A DNA stretch of 64,000 nt from Tolypocladium sp. Sup5 PDA-1 (lineage: Eukaryota; Ascomycota; Sordariomycetes; Hypocreales; Ophiocordycipitaceae). The notes below the pieces were generated by a model. The model had not been told where the DNA came from, ran no database searches, and worked only from the letters and a program-made list of their open reading frames with translations. The position numbers and the translations under genes are program-made. Below, piece after piece: positions 42,765 through 55,003 of this stretch. Position 1 is the first letter of the stretch, and each line of letters opens with the position of its first letter. The stretch lies in assembly GCA_000750105.3 (NCBI GenBank), contig JPHH03000006.1, forward strand, positions 434,001-498,000. The letters run 5' to 3'.

Positions 42765-45700
42765 CTAACGTCGGTTCGCCACTCCCTGGGGAGAGGAGCT
42801 GTCCTCCATGTTGCCAGTGAGCTCGGCAACACGGGCCTTGATGCGAGCAACGCGGGACTCGATTGCTGCGAACCAAGTTAGTAAAGTTGCCGCATGGTCA
42901 ACAAGACAGGTACTTACTCTCTTCTCCGCTGGTGTCGTCGTCACCTTCGGCCTCCTTGCCGGGAGCACCTCGTGTCGGCTCGTCTTTGCCTTTAGTGGCG
43001 GCCCTCTGCGCAGCATTCTTGCGGATCTGGGCCCAGCGATCCTGTACGCCGGGGCTTGCGCTCTGGCTGAGCTTATCCTCGGCCTTCTCACCCTTCGATG
43101 CCTCCTGATGGGTGGGATGACGGGCAATGGGTGGCGGGGTAGCATCATCCTCATCATCCTCGTCATCCACATCGGGAACGAACGCAGGCTGTTCAGCGAG
43201 GGGTCCTTGGTCGAAGCGTGAGAACTCTTGGCTGGCCTCTGCCGCATCTTGCGTATCGACACGTTCGAGATCTTCACCGACGGAAGGCTCGGGCTCTGGG
43301 TGCTCAATGGTCTTGGGGGTTTCAGGTACTTGGTACGGAGAAGCGAGAGGCTGAACGGAGGGATGCTGAGCGGGTGTCTCTGGTTCCTGAGGCTGCACGG
43401 GGGCCCGATTCTCGCGGGCTGGGGACGGCGTAGCAGCCGGAGTCGGGGTTTGCTGCACTTCGGGCTCTACAGCTGGTTGTTCTTGGCGCAACATGCCATT
43501 AAGATCTGCGGACGCATTCTCCGGAAGCTTGGATGAGCGGTTCTTTCGAGCGAACAGCTTCCGCAATCCTCCAGACTTGTCCCTGTTGCCTTGGAACATT
43601 GCCTTCTGCAACTTGTTAGGCTCGGAGCTGGCATCTGCCGGCTCAGGCGTCACGATCTCCCGGACTACGGCAGCGGTTTCGGAATCTTTAGGTGGAGGAA
43701 GCGGGCTGACGCTCTTTGCCGCACTCTCTCGCTCCAAGGGGTGGATGCCTGCTTCTTCCGCCTTGTCCGAGGCAGAGAGACGCACTTCTTTGTGCTCTGG
43801 CTCCGGGGGAGGCGACTGGACAGACTGTGACCTAAGCGAAGCACTAGGCGCTGTTGGGAGATCTTTCCGAGGCACTCGAGGAGCGCTCTGCGCGTGTGAG
43901 CCACCGTTCGTGTTGGAAGCGGGACGGCCGTTGGTGTGTTCCGATGGTGCTGAGGAGACGGCAAGACCACGGCCAGCGCTGGTGTTGGCCATGTAAGCAT
44001 CCTTGATGGCGCCCTTGTCGTACTTCTTGACCCATTTCATCGCAGACGAGGCCTCGCCGACAATGGTTGACTGAAGTGTGAAAACGCTGTTAGTCTTCTC
44101 CGCCATCAGCTCCGCATCCGAGCGGCCGCGACGCTGTGAGCCGGCCGCAGCCGCTTGTTGCTCGTGGTCCTTCAGCGCTCGCAACTGGGCGGCTTTGGCC
44201 TGGATTCTGGCGTGCGTCTCGGCGCCAAAGCTCGTCTTGCTGTCACCGAAGTTGTTTGCTGCGTTCTTGTCACCTCGTTCCAGAGCGTGTCTGCCGGTAG
44301 ATCTGCGTCGCGCCATATTCTTGTTCCGTTTCGTCCAGCTGAAGAAGCCCTTCTTCTCCGCAATATAGGCGCCTTCCTGTGGTTCGGGCGCGGCGCCGGC
44401 AATCATCTCCTCCATTATGATCCAGCGCGAGCTGCTAATCTTGGTCTCTATCAGGGCACATCTGCCAAAGGCAGACTTCCTTTCGGATGTCTCCTCGGGA
44501 GCAAGACTGCTCATCCACACCCACCAGAAGACGTCGTCCAGCTCGATCACGGTGATGCTTGCAAGCTCGCCAGGCTCAAGGTTACCGTCCGACTCCAAGC
44601 GTGGGCGGTGGGACTGGGAACTGTGCTGCCTGATCTCGATTGGCGGGAGGACCTTGTCGGGGGGCAGAAGCAGATGCGGCCGTGACGCATTCTCGTCGAT
44701 GAAGCCCGAAGACAGGAAGTCGGCCCACGAGGGCGTCATGGGTCGTGCTAGCTGGTTTCCAGATGCGGGAGTGCTCCTGATTCCTTGAGCCGGCCTTGAC
44801 GACGTAACGGTGTCGTTATCCTCGTCCTCCTCCTCCAGCGTGCTGCCGAAGCCAATATCCTCGAATCGTGACCAGGATGCATCACGCAAGCTTGTCGAGT
44901 GCTTGACGCTCGAGACCTGGGACTGGTTTGCCGACGAAATAGCCTTGAGAACCCGGAGGCACTCCTCTGTCAGGGCCTGCACCGGATCGTCGTAGTTGGA
45001 GAATTCCTGGAGGCCGCTGTCCGAGTCGCGATACTGGAAGTGCCCAGCACGACGCAGCAGGGCGAAGGGGGTAGGGGAAACAGCGTCGACCATCATGACG
45101 AGCTTGTTGGTGCTCGACATCATCCCTTGCGACCTCGGTGGAGGGTATGGGGTGTCCTTGAGCAACTTCTCAAGCGACCTGGGCAGCAGAGAAATGCCGG
45201 TAGGACTCTGCTCAGGAGACAGCGACCTGAGGTAAGCGAAGAACAAGTGGCTCGTAGCATCGGCCGCACTGTGATGGTGGTTAGCATGCCATGATTTCCT
45301 CAACGGCTCACACAGTCAATCTGACCTTAGCCAGGCCTTGTAGCCGCCGTCGAAACCGCTACCCGTGTCCTTCTGCTCAAACGCCCACCACGCAGCCATT
45401 CGAGAGAGCTGCCGACCTCCAAAGCCGTTGGACTTGCCATGTGCAGCGATTGCTGCTATCAAATCGAAGAAGTCGAAAATAATGCGCTGCCTTGCGCCGT
45501 TCTCCACACTTATCGGAATGAATGTCTTGAAAGAGTCCCGAGCCTTGTTTGAATCTTGGGAGCAGTCAGCGCACATGCACAGGGGCGAAGCATGGACAAG
45601 CTTAAGAGGCTCTGCATACCGAACTCGCCGACTTTGAACAGTTCGTAGGCGTCCCAGCCGACGACACCACCCTGGAGACGACTCCAGCACCATTTTGTGA

Positions 45701-46203
45701 CACCGGATATCACCTGTAAATGGCATATAAATATCGTGTTGGGGACCCACGTGGTGGCGGGTGGCTTACCATGGGTTCCGTCATGCGCAGCTCTTGGAGT
45801 AGCGCATCGCCCTTCAAGGCAAAGGCATGATCGAAAAAATGCCTGATGAAGGTGCGCACAGCACTCGGGTCGGATGTCGGTCGGAAAGGCAGCAGGAGAA
45901 AGGGAAGGTCGAGGCCTGCAATGCGAGACGAAGGTCAGCCTAGGCGCGTGTGGTGATGCGGCATCGCATGATCATGGGTGCCAGCAGAGCGCATTCAAGA
46001 AATAACGACATACCTCGCGCCTTGAGCTCCTCGGTGCAGCAATGCAGGAGCTCGTGTATCTCCTCTGGCTCGACCGTTTTGCGCGTGTAGGCGTCGTCCC
46101 ACTTTGGCTTCTGAGGCAGCGAGTTGGCAAGGTCGTTGATGGCATTCTTCTTCTTGGACCTGAGGCCATCTCGGCCCCTGAACCGGGCAAAGAGACCAGG
46201 CAT
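42765..46203 (-). CDS. MSB1: Msb1/Mug8 family morphogenesis protein (1036 aa)
   Basis: Six minus-strand exons: 46203-46014, 45915-45770, 45713-45620, 45554-45326, 45268-42918 and 42865-42765. The N-terminal domain is the Msb1/Mug8 fold. It begins MPGLFARFRGRDGLRSKKK, with YTRKTVEPEEIHELLHCCTE, FRPTSDPSAVRTFIRHFFD, TKWCWSRLQGGVVGWDAYEL and GGRQLSRMAAWWAFEQ. The long C-terminal region is disordered and rich in Pro, Ser and Glu. In yeast, Msb1 acts with Cdc42 and formin control during bud site and polar growth; here a role in hyphal polarity or septation is inferred. The final 33 codons form a separate exon ending SSSPQGVANRR. All introns have a plausible branch and AG; the GTAAGT (42917) and GTATGT (46013) donors are strong. 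Length agrees with fungal family members. Confidence 0.93.
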
Positions 46204-48552
46204 GGTGGGCAGGCGTGTGCGCTGCTGCGACCGAAGAAGGGTATCTAAAGGCTGGCGAAACTGCGATTCATCCGGCAGAAAGGCGGACGAGGTAACACAG
46301 CGGCGCGGGTTGAAAGTGCAGGGCTGTTCACAATAGGGGTGGGCTGGTACGCAGCTGGCGGTCCCGTGACTGGCAGGCAAAAGGCTGCGAAGAGGGGGAA
46401 AAGAAACAAAAAAGCAATGCCTAGACGTGTTAAGAGGCCGGACCAGACAGTGCGGGTGAAACTGAGGCTGGACGTCGCGTCTGGTAACGTGGAGGAAATG
46501 GCTTCAACTTTCGCACTGCGACGGTGTAAGTGGCGAGGGGCTGCGATGTGGAACACAAGGGAGCGAACGGCAAGAGGTCGGAGGATATCGAAGAGGACGA
46601 AGAAGAACAAGGATCATCAGCCGACGCACGCACACGACTCACGAGGCGAACAGCTGCGAGCAACGAAGTCGAGCCCACAGGACGGGATGAGGAAGAGGGA
46701 AGGGGGGAAAAAGCGGCGATGATGCGGGTAACGAGCGAGCGAGCTGTGTGGGAGATGCTGGTGCTGGTGCTGGTCAGGGGCGTGCACCTCAGAGAATTGG
46801 ATTGGATGTGACGCGACCAGGGCCCTCCTTCCCAGCGAGCTAAGATTGGGCGTCGCTCTTGGACGACGGGTACCTAATTTGGAGGGTTTGGGGCGTGGCT
46901 TGCGGCGGGTCCGGGTCGCCCAGGTACCAGTGCGCCCGGTACTCGCTGCAGCGGTACTTGTGCTGCACCGCTGGCCAGCGTCGAGGGTCCGTGGGCAGCG
47001 ACGGACTGCAGGCCTGCAGCCAGGGGCAATGCTTCCGAGGACCTCACAACCCCGAGCCACGAGCACTGTCTGGGCCTCTTCGTGAGACGATCGCCTTCAT
47101 CGGCAATACTTGAATGTGTTAGCATCAGGCTCAGGGACCGGCAACTCTAACCACGACATCGGACGACGCACTGCCTCGGCCCACCGCACGCCGGCCGTCA
47201 CGTCACAGCTGGGCAACCTGAAGCCTCACCCCATTCAATATCCGGTTCCCTGACAAGGTTGCGGCCTGCTGTGCCGTCTTATGTATGCCTCCAGTGGACT
47301 CGTCGTGGCGCCGTCTGCCGTCCGGAAGCCGGGCCCAATCACCGCCGCTCACGGCCAACCGCAATGTCTCACCAGTGCCACCTCTGCTAGCCATGTGTGG
47401 CTGTGATTGCACTCGAAATTTGGACGGGGATATCATCGTCGCTCAATCATCAACCTGGATGGCTGGCGAGCCTCTACTCGTACTTCGTACATACGTCCGT
47501 ACATCCTCCGTCTACCTGTTCATGCAAGCGGCGCGTCATATCATTACCAATGAGAGGTAAACCGACGCAACCCCCTGCTAGGCTGAAGCTCATGACATCT
47601 GCTCGACGCCCCCTTCCCAGCGCTGGTCAAAGTGCCAGCCGAAGTTGGATTCACAGCGCAGGTCCCTGACAAGTGATTGGCCCCGAGGGCTCACGCTAAT
47701 AGCCACGAAGGCTGGAGCAACTCATCCCATCGCGTCGACGCGGCCCTCATCGCGGGGTTGAGTGCAGCCTTGCCAATGCTATTCCCACAGCACTTCATCA
47801 AGACGTGGGTTCTGAAGAAATCAATCCAGGCCTTGACGTGGCCCCAGGTGTAGGCCCGGCCCACGCCACGTCCCCGCTGGGCTGAACTGGTCGGTGCCAA
47901 GGCCGAGCCTCGTGTCTTCTTCTGAGCACCTACTGCGTATAATAGTCCGTAGGCCCCTTGGTAATATTGGGCCGTGCTATCTATGTAGGTGTGAGTTGGC
48001 ATCAAGCACCAGCTGTTGAAAAAAAAAAGCCCGGCCCCAGACCGCCAGACATGAGCCAATCCCGTCGAGCCCAAGGCATCTATTGGCTGCGGATGCATTG
48101 CTGAAAGGTATGAGTTGGCAACCCGAAACACCCACGTACATAGCCAGTGAGCATGAATCATGCACCCGGGAGCTGTCATGCCATCGTTAAAAATATCAGA
48201 CTGCTGCTGACCGACAATCGAATTCTCCAATGACGGACGGTTTTGCCAGGACGTGACGTCAGCATCTGTTGGTCCGTGTTGGCGGTTGTCATGCGTTGAC
48301 GACTGACGGTCCGGATGATTCCATTCCCATTTTTGAATCCATTAGTTAACCCTCGTATTCCCAGTGATTCAGTACCTTGCGCTACAACATGTTGATGAAC
48401 CTTTGAAATCCTACAAAATCCAGACATAACGAGACACTCCATCCCAGACTAGGTCCAACTCCAACACGGGGCATATAAGTGTAACCAACCAACATGCCAC
48501 CCCTCATACCATAGCAAGATGACGATAGCTCGCGGGTCGCAAGACTTTGCCC
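46204..48552. other. Intergenic, 2.3 kb, MSB1 upstream and UNG1 3' region
   Basis: Purine-rich plus-strand sequence (46400-46740) is likely the MSB1 leader, being CT-rich on its own strand. Short tandem GCTGGT-like repeats occur near 46760. No ORF has family-like features. Confidence 0.4.
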
Positions 48553-49685
48553 TTACTTCTTTGCCTCCTCCTCTGCAAGCTTGAGAGCCTCTTCCAGAGC
48601 CTGCTCGTCGTCAGAGTCGATGTCGCCCTCCACCTTCGTCGACTTGGCGGCGCCGTTCGTTGCCGCCTTTGCCACTACTTTGGTTTCCGTGGCGGGCACA
48701 GCTGGCGTCTTGGTCGACATGCCGGGCGTCAAAGCCCAGTCAATTTCGCCATCATCACCATACCTCGAAACGAGCCACTCGTTGGCCTTCTTGAAGTGAC
48801 CGCAGTCGAAGAATCCCCTCGAGGCGCTGAGCGGACTTGGGTGAACGCTTTGCAAGATCAGGTGCCGCTGCTTGTCCACCTTTTGCACTCGCTTTCCGGC
48901 CGGTGTGCCCCACGCCATGAACACTACGCCCCGTGCCCGCTTCTGTGCGACGAGATCAATGACTTTCTGCGTGAAACGCTCCCATCCGCGGTTGGAGTGC
49001 GAGTTGGCCTCGTGTGCCCGAACCGTGAGGCAGGTGTTCAGCATGAGAACGCCGCGGTCAGCCCAGGGTATGAGAAGGCCGCCCTTGTTCGGCGGTGCGA
49101 CGAAGTTCGGGTAGTCCTTCTTCAGGGCGATGTACATGTTCTTGAGGGACGGCGGCGCAGGGGTCGGCGGTCGGACGGAAAAGGCCATGCCGTGGGCCTG
49201 GTTCACGTTGTGGTAGGGGTCTTGGCCGACAATGACGACCTTGACATCGTTGAAGGGAGTGTGGCGAGACCTGTGATACGTTAGAAGAGTTAGCCTTGTC
49301 ATCAACATATCGGCTGCACGGCACTCAAGACTGACCAGGAGTACACATCCTCCTTCGGAGGGAACCACTTCTTTCCAGCCGATGTCTCCTTGTCGAGGAA
49401 CTTCTTCAGCTCAAGAAACTCTCTAGATGTGACCTCGTCTCTCAAGAGGGCCAACCAGCTGTCGTCTAGGGTCTCGATCTCGAGCTTCAGAAGCTCCTTC
49501 TGTTCTGGCGTGAGGCCGTCAACCCACTTCTGCTTGTCGAACTTGACTTGGGGTGCGGGTGCAGAAGCGTCGACGGGCTTCGGTTTCGGAGCACCAAAGA
49601 AGGACGCAATGTTGCGATTGGCTTTGGGTTTCTTCGCATCCGTTCCATTTGTCAACGCACTACTCTTGCGCTTGACCGCCGACAT
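48553..49685 (-). CDS. UNG1: Uracil-DNA glycosylase Ung1 (355 aa)
   Basis: Exons 49685-49336 and 49270-48553, with a weak GTCAGT donor that splits Trp117. The UDG fold is complete. It has the water-activating loop GQDPYHN with Asp134 near the N-terminus of the domain, the uracil-recognition GVLMLNTCLT (Asn195), and HPSPLSASRGF, with catalytic His260 and intercalating Leu264. The first 50 residues form a basic, disordered extension with RNIASFFGAPKPK, a PCNA-interaction-like motif in which Asn replaces the usual Gln. A short acidic tail, EQALEEALKLAEEEAKK, follows the catalytic domain. It removes uracil from DNA in nucleus and possibly mitochondria; the leader has nuclear-localisation-like KKPK. 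Its promoter is divergent from HRD3. Confidence 0.96.
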
Positions 49686-50542
49686 TGTTGGATATCGTCC
49701 AAGGACAACGGCAGGTGGAGTTGGCCGGAGGAAACTGAGCCCTCGAATTGCACGAGAGGCTCTGAAGGGAATTGGCGAAATATTGAGGAAGTTGGGCTAT
49801 TGACTAGAACTATGTTGGTGGATGCCAGCAAAAGGCGGCAGTTGTCCAGAAATGAAGAACCAAAACTTTGTTGGGGCGGAACATCAATCGTGAAAAGGAA
49901 GCAAACGGGTGACGAAACGCGTTGAGAAGACGCGGAACAGCTGGAGCTGACGGGAAGCAATTAACGCGTCTACGGACTACAGCCGTTGATTTTAGCGTGT
50001 CTTTGGGGGCTGCAACTACGGGGGTCCAGGTCTTAGCCACAGCGGACTGGCTGTGCCTGCAATCAGCCGGAGCTCGAGTGGGGCCGGGCCGCATCACGAG
50101 TTTCCAGCTTGGTGAAGCACAGCGGCAGATTGGCAGAGCCCGTTTTTGTCTCGATTCTTGTTGCTTCGACAGGGCAACCGACCCAAGCTGAATTTCATCT
50201 TGATATTGCCGAAAATGTTTGAGTTGCAGTTGAAGCGGAATATTCGGGCAGTCCTTCGTCTGCCCAGAGTTATCCAAGTGTCTCGTGACCAAGGCTCAGC
50301 CTTAGTCAGCCTCTGGGCCGACTTCCCCAAACTGGTCCGAGACCCCTGTCGGCTCTGACGCTACGTGGGCGACTCAGCCAAAGTGGACAGCTTGTATTCG
50401 TACGGAGTATCCGTCGTCTCTGTCACGACAGCTCCATCGACTCGACTTTACGCAACTTTGCCCCTCGCTGCGCACATCTGTCGGGGGACCAGCCATGCTC
50501 TGGGCGCGATTATCGGTTTTCGGCATATAGCGATTGCCCAGC
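49686..50542. promoter_or_regulatory. Divergent UNG1/HRD3 promoter region
   Basis: This 857-bp spacer has one TACGGAGTA element at 50401-50409, upstream of HRD3. No gene is supported. Confidence 0.45.
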
Positions 50543-53186
50543 ATGAAGAGTACGGCTGTCTGGCTGCTCCGTAAGTTGCATCCTCACCTCTGCGTCATTC
50601 CGGAACCGACAGCTCACAAGCACCCCCTCTAGTGCTTTCGCAGGCGGCCGCCGTACTGAGCACGAACGCGCAGTACTATCACGATACCCAGAGAGACACG
50701 ACAGGTCAACGCGACCACAAGAACCATGGACTTGGCCCGAAAACAGACGTGGCAGCGGAACAGAGCCAACCCGTGGTTCAGCAACCAGGTGCGCTGCCCA
50801 ACCTGCTGAACTGCAAACACGTCAGAAGCTGACAACACCCAGGTGCTGATCTTGTCGACTCCGCGCTCGGAGAGTTGCAGAAAGTCCCGCGATCACAACA
50901 CCGCCGAAGACGACAAACATCCAGCGTCATTGGAACCGTATTCCGATATGTCATGAAGTCGATTCCGACAGGCCCCGCCACTGCGCCTTCCCAGAAGAAG
51001 CCCGCAAAGGCCATCAGTGGCCCCCTGTTGAGTGCTGTTGAGCTGCTCGAACAAGCTGCTCATCAGAACAACTCTGACGCGCTGTACATGCTTGCGGAGT
51101 TCAACTTCTTCGGGAACTACAGCCACCCGCGAAACCTTCAAACGGCGTTCAACCACTACCAGCAATTGGCCTCCAACTATGGAAATACCACGGCCCAGTA
51201 TATGCTGGGCCTCTACCATTCGACTGGAATAGGCGACGTCGTTCCTCGGGATCAAGCCAAGGCTTTGCTCTATTACACATTTGCCGCCATAAGGGGAGAT
51301 ACCCGAGCCGAGATGGCGACAGCTTTTCGACACCATGGCGGCATCGGTGCCTCTAAGAGCTGTGAGGTTGCGGTCAAATACTACAAACGAGTTGCCGACA
51401 AAGCCATAAGTTGGTACCGGTCTGGGCCTCCAGGGGGCATGTCTTGGGTTCATCAAGGATGGCGCATTACCGACGACGACGGTGGCATCTATGGAGAAGG
51501 CGCCAGTGTTTCCAGTTCTGGGATCAATGCTAGAAAGACTAGCCCGCACTCTGATGCGCATGCCTCCATCAACGATGTCATCGAGTACCTGGATCTCGTG
51601 TCGCAGAAGGGCGACTCAAAGGCTTCGTTCAACCTTGGTAGAATCTACTACGAAGGACAGCGTGGCCTCGACAGGGATTATGATCTAGCCAGGAAGTACT
51701 TTTTCTTGGTCGCGTCGAGGTACTGGAAAAAGGAGAACCGCATCGCGGAGAGCTACACCAAAGAAATCGAGAAAATGGCCGGCAAGGCTGCCGGATACAT
51801 CGGCCGGATGTACCTGAGGGGAGATGGCGTGTTTCAGAATTTCGAGAGGGCAAAGGTCTGGTTCGACCGTGGCATTACGCTCGCCGATGCACAGTCTCAA
51901 TATGGCCGAGGCTTGATGCTGTTGAACGGATACGGCGGCAAAGAGAACCTCAAGCTGGCCATGGAGTTCTTCACAGCCTCCGCCAACCAAGACTATGCCC
52001 CTGCACAAGTCCAGATGGGCCGACTATACCTCGATCAGGGTGAGGCAGAGGACGTTAGGATCGCCAACAACCACTTTGAGCTCGCGGCAAGGCACGGCAA
52101 CATCGAGGCGCACTACTACTTGGCCGAAATGGTGCATCATGGAGTGGGCAGGGAGAAGCTCTGTGGCCTGGCACTTACATACTACAAGAACGTCGCCGAG
52201 AAAGCAGAGCCACTGGTGTCGTCTTGGTCCGATGCCAACGAAGCATTCGAGGCCGGAGACTACGAGCTCGCATTTCTCGAGTACCTGATGGCTGCCGAGC
52301 AAGGATACGAGAGAGCTCAGACAAACGTGGCCTTCCTGCTCGACACGATCCGGTCCAAGGTGCCCATGTCAGAGTGGTTCCAAAAGCCCCGGGACGAGAC
52401 CAGCCTTCTGGAGAACCCGGCGCTGGCGCTCATCTACTGGACGCGGTCGTCGAGGCAATCCAACATCGACTCGACGGTGAAGATGGGAGACTACTACTTC
52501 TACGGCATAGGGACCAAGCGAGATGTCGGCAAAGCCGTCCAGTGCTACACCGGGGCGTCGGACTACTCTCAGAGCGCGCAGGCCCTCTTCAACCTGGGCT
52601 GGATGCACGAGAACGGCATCGGGCTGACGCAAGATTTCCACCTGGCTAAGCGCTACTATGACCACGCGTTGGAAGTGAATGAGGAGGCATATCTTCCGGT
52701 GACGCTGAGCTTGCTCAAGCTTCGAGTTCGCAGCGCGTGGAACACCCTTACGCATGGTCCCATTCACTCGATTCAAGACGAGCCTAGTAAGACTCATCCA
52801 TACCCATGGGAACGGCCCCCTCACTAACATGGTTTGTAGAAAAGGGCAAGGACTGGTCTTTGGGGGAGTGGATTGCCAACTTTCTAGAGGACGACAACCT
52901 TTTGTATGAAGACGACCTGTATGTGGAAGACGCGTTTGACGGTACGATTGGGGCTGGGGAGGAAGGCCTCGACGATAGCGGGGTGCTTGAGAGCGTCCTC
53001 ATCATTGGCATCACCATGGCGCTCGTTTGCCTCCTCTGGTGGCGACAGAGGATGCAGCAAGCCCACGCCCAGGCCGAGGAAGACAGGCGACGGAATCAAG
53101 GGCAGCCTGCGCACCCGCCACAGGGCAACCAGGGCGACCGTGCCGACGGCTTCCGCGGGTGGGCGGCGGGAGGAATTGGACTGTAA
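50543..53186 (+). CDS. HRD3: ER membrane Sel1-repeat protein Hrd3/Sel1L (824 aa)
   Basis: Exons are 50543-50570, 50633-50788, 50843-52786 and 52840-53186. The start is reconstructed through two small exons: MKSTAVWLLLLSQAAAVLS is a signal peptide, which the long internal ORF alone lacks. Multiple Sel1-like repeats follow (e.g. AEFNFFGNYSHPRNLQTAF, YMLGLYHSTGIGDVV, YIGRMYLRGDGVFQNFERA, NLGWMHENGIGLTQD). One transmembrane helix lies near 758-777 (VLESVLIIGITMALVCLLWW), and a polar cytosolic tail ends FRGWAAGGIGL. Hrd3 partners the Hrd1 ubiquitin ligase in ER-associated degradation, recruiting misfolded lumenal proteins. Length and topology match fungal Hrd3. The junctions use GTAAGT, GTGCGC and GTAAGA donors, the last with a CTAAC branch. 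Confidence 0.95.
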
Positions 53187-54089
53187 GAAAAGGGGGCGTG
53201 TGGTTGTAAATATGGGCAGGCGTTTAGCGGCGAGCATCACAGCGAATGTGTTTTAGGGAGTGCCTCAGGATGCGGCGGTGCTTCCGGTTGGCAATGATAG
53301 TGCTACGGTGAGTGCACAAGGACTTCGATCCATTGACTGCGCAGCAGTGAACAAGTCCAAAAGCGCAGCTCTGCGTGCACAAATGGAACGCTTGTCACGG
53401 CCAGGATGTGGTCTTTTATGAGCCCATTTGTGTCTGGGCGTGCTCGGTTGAACGGTCTGGCCGACGCCGGCAGCAGAGAGCCGAGCCGTGGTGGTGATTG
53501 AGTGATTGTCAACCGGGATGTTTTCACTTGCGCTCGTAAGGAGTCGGTTGTGCCCTTTCTCCCAGATCGAGAAACAGTGCATCCTTGGTCGTGGCACAGG
53601 ATTGCGCTGGACGGTTCAAGAGCCGGCCGAAACAGGCGCTGGATCATCAAACAACACGCAATATGATTCCACAACGAGCTCCCTCCCGTCCCCTGGGACC
53701 CACTGAAGTGCATGCGTCGTCCAGGGCGAAACGCCGGGAACGTCTTGAAGGTTCCCTGTGACGCAGCGTGCCTCAGCGCTCTCCACTCCAGTCTCCCCCT
53801 GCTGCTCCGCCACCAACAAGTCTCTTGTTTCCATTGCATGCCTGCCCGTCTCTTCTCAAATACCCCCAACCCCAGACTTGCTCCTTGATTGATTGCCCGT
53901 CGACGTTCTTTGGAAAGCCTTGGCAATTTTCACCCTTTTTTTTTGCTGCTTTTTACTACTTTTTCTCGTTGGGAATTCCGTCGTTATCCTGTTGCATCGC
54001 ACGGCTACGGTTCGGCTGCGTGTAAACGAGCAAGCAAGCAAGCAAAACAAAACAACGAAACCTCGAATTTGTTCCAGGTTTCGGCTGCG
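53187..54089. promoter_or_regulatory. Intergenic, 0.9 kb, HRD3 3' end and Rcr-like promoter
   Basis: A pyrimidine-rich leader (53740-54060) precedes the next ATG. It holds a T-run at 53930-53960 and an AAGC(A)-repeat-like stretch at 54028-54045. No gene is supported. Confidence 0.4.
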
Positions 54090-54720
54090 ATGGCGACGAT
54101 AGCCAAGATGGCGTTGGGAGCGAGAGACGACACTATACCCGACGGCTTTGTCAGGGAGGGAGACTTTTACGTTCCCTGGTGGCATAGTAGGGTGGGTGTT
54201 TACCGTTGAGAAGCTGCTGCTGCCGCCGTTGCTGTGCATGCTAACGTTGAGAGCACAGACCGGCATCATCGTCAGATGGGTCATCTTCCTCGTCATCTTC
54301 GTGCTCATCATGGGCTACATTATCGGCGGATACTACCACGCAAAGTCGAGGCTCCGAAAGGGCCTGCCGCCGCTGGCCTACCACCGAGTACGTTCCTGTT
54401 CCCATCACCCATCTAGCATCATGGGTCGCTAACATCGTCTGCAGTGCCTCGTCAGTCGACGAGCGCGCCAGCCGCAGTACCAGAACGGCTGGCCGCAGGA
54501 CAGCTACGGCTACTACCAGCGCAACGCGTACCAGATGAACGACATGCCCCCGCCCCCTGTCTACGACCCGTCCCGGCCGCCCATGTACTCGGGCTCGCCC
54601 GACGGAGGCTCCAAGGTCGACCCGTCGCAGTGGAGGAGCGAGCCGACGAGGCGGCCGGCCGAGGAGAACCCGGCGCCGGCGTACGCGCCTCCCGCGGGCC
54701 CGCCGCCTCCCGCGAGGTAG
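54090..54720 (+). CDS. Rcr1/Rcr2-like single-pass membrane protein with PPxY motifs (168 aa)
   Basis: Exons 54090-54191, 54259-54387 and 54445-54720. It begins MATIAKMALGARDDTIPDGF, then GDFYVPWWHSR and a transmembrane helix of about residues 37-60 (VRWVIFLVIFVLIMGYIIGG). A basic juxtamembrane RLRKGLPPLAYHR follows, and a Pro/Tyr-rich tail contains PPVY (114-117) and PPMY (122-125), the sort bound by Rsp5-type WW ligases. Yeast Rcr1/Rcr2 are short membrane proteins that affect Congo red resistance and transporter traffic; this fold and length fit that group. The role is inferred from architecture. Splice signals are good, with a CTAAC branch before exon 3. Confidence 0.82.
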
Positions 54721-55003
54721 AGCAGAGGCAGAGGGGTGCGAGTCGGGGACAGGAAGGGCGGTAATTGCTAGTGCAGAACACTGTTGGACCTCGATTCATT
54801 GGGTATTGGAGCCGGAGTCCGGGAATATGCGTTCTTTTTTGGGTCAACGCATGGATATTCAAGTCATGCGTATGTAACTGTACAAGGCAGTTTCCATGCG
54901 CCTAGCTATCGGTAGTAGTAGGTAGTCTGTATCAACAACGCCAGTATCCTCAACGTCCAAACGCCAGTGCCGGGAATATACTTGTATGCGCAGCTGTAGT
55001 GTA

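Noticed and set aside
47691..48230. 179-codon minus-strand ORF downstream of UNG1
   Set aside because: No domain, irregular codon use, and a poly-A-type run encoding Phe residues; not supported.
53303..53926. 207-codon minus-strand ORF between HRD3 and the Rcr-like gene
   Set aside because: No recognisable domain and it overlaps the pyrimidine-rich leader of the next gene.
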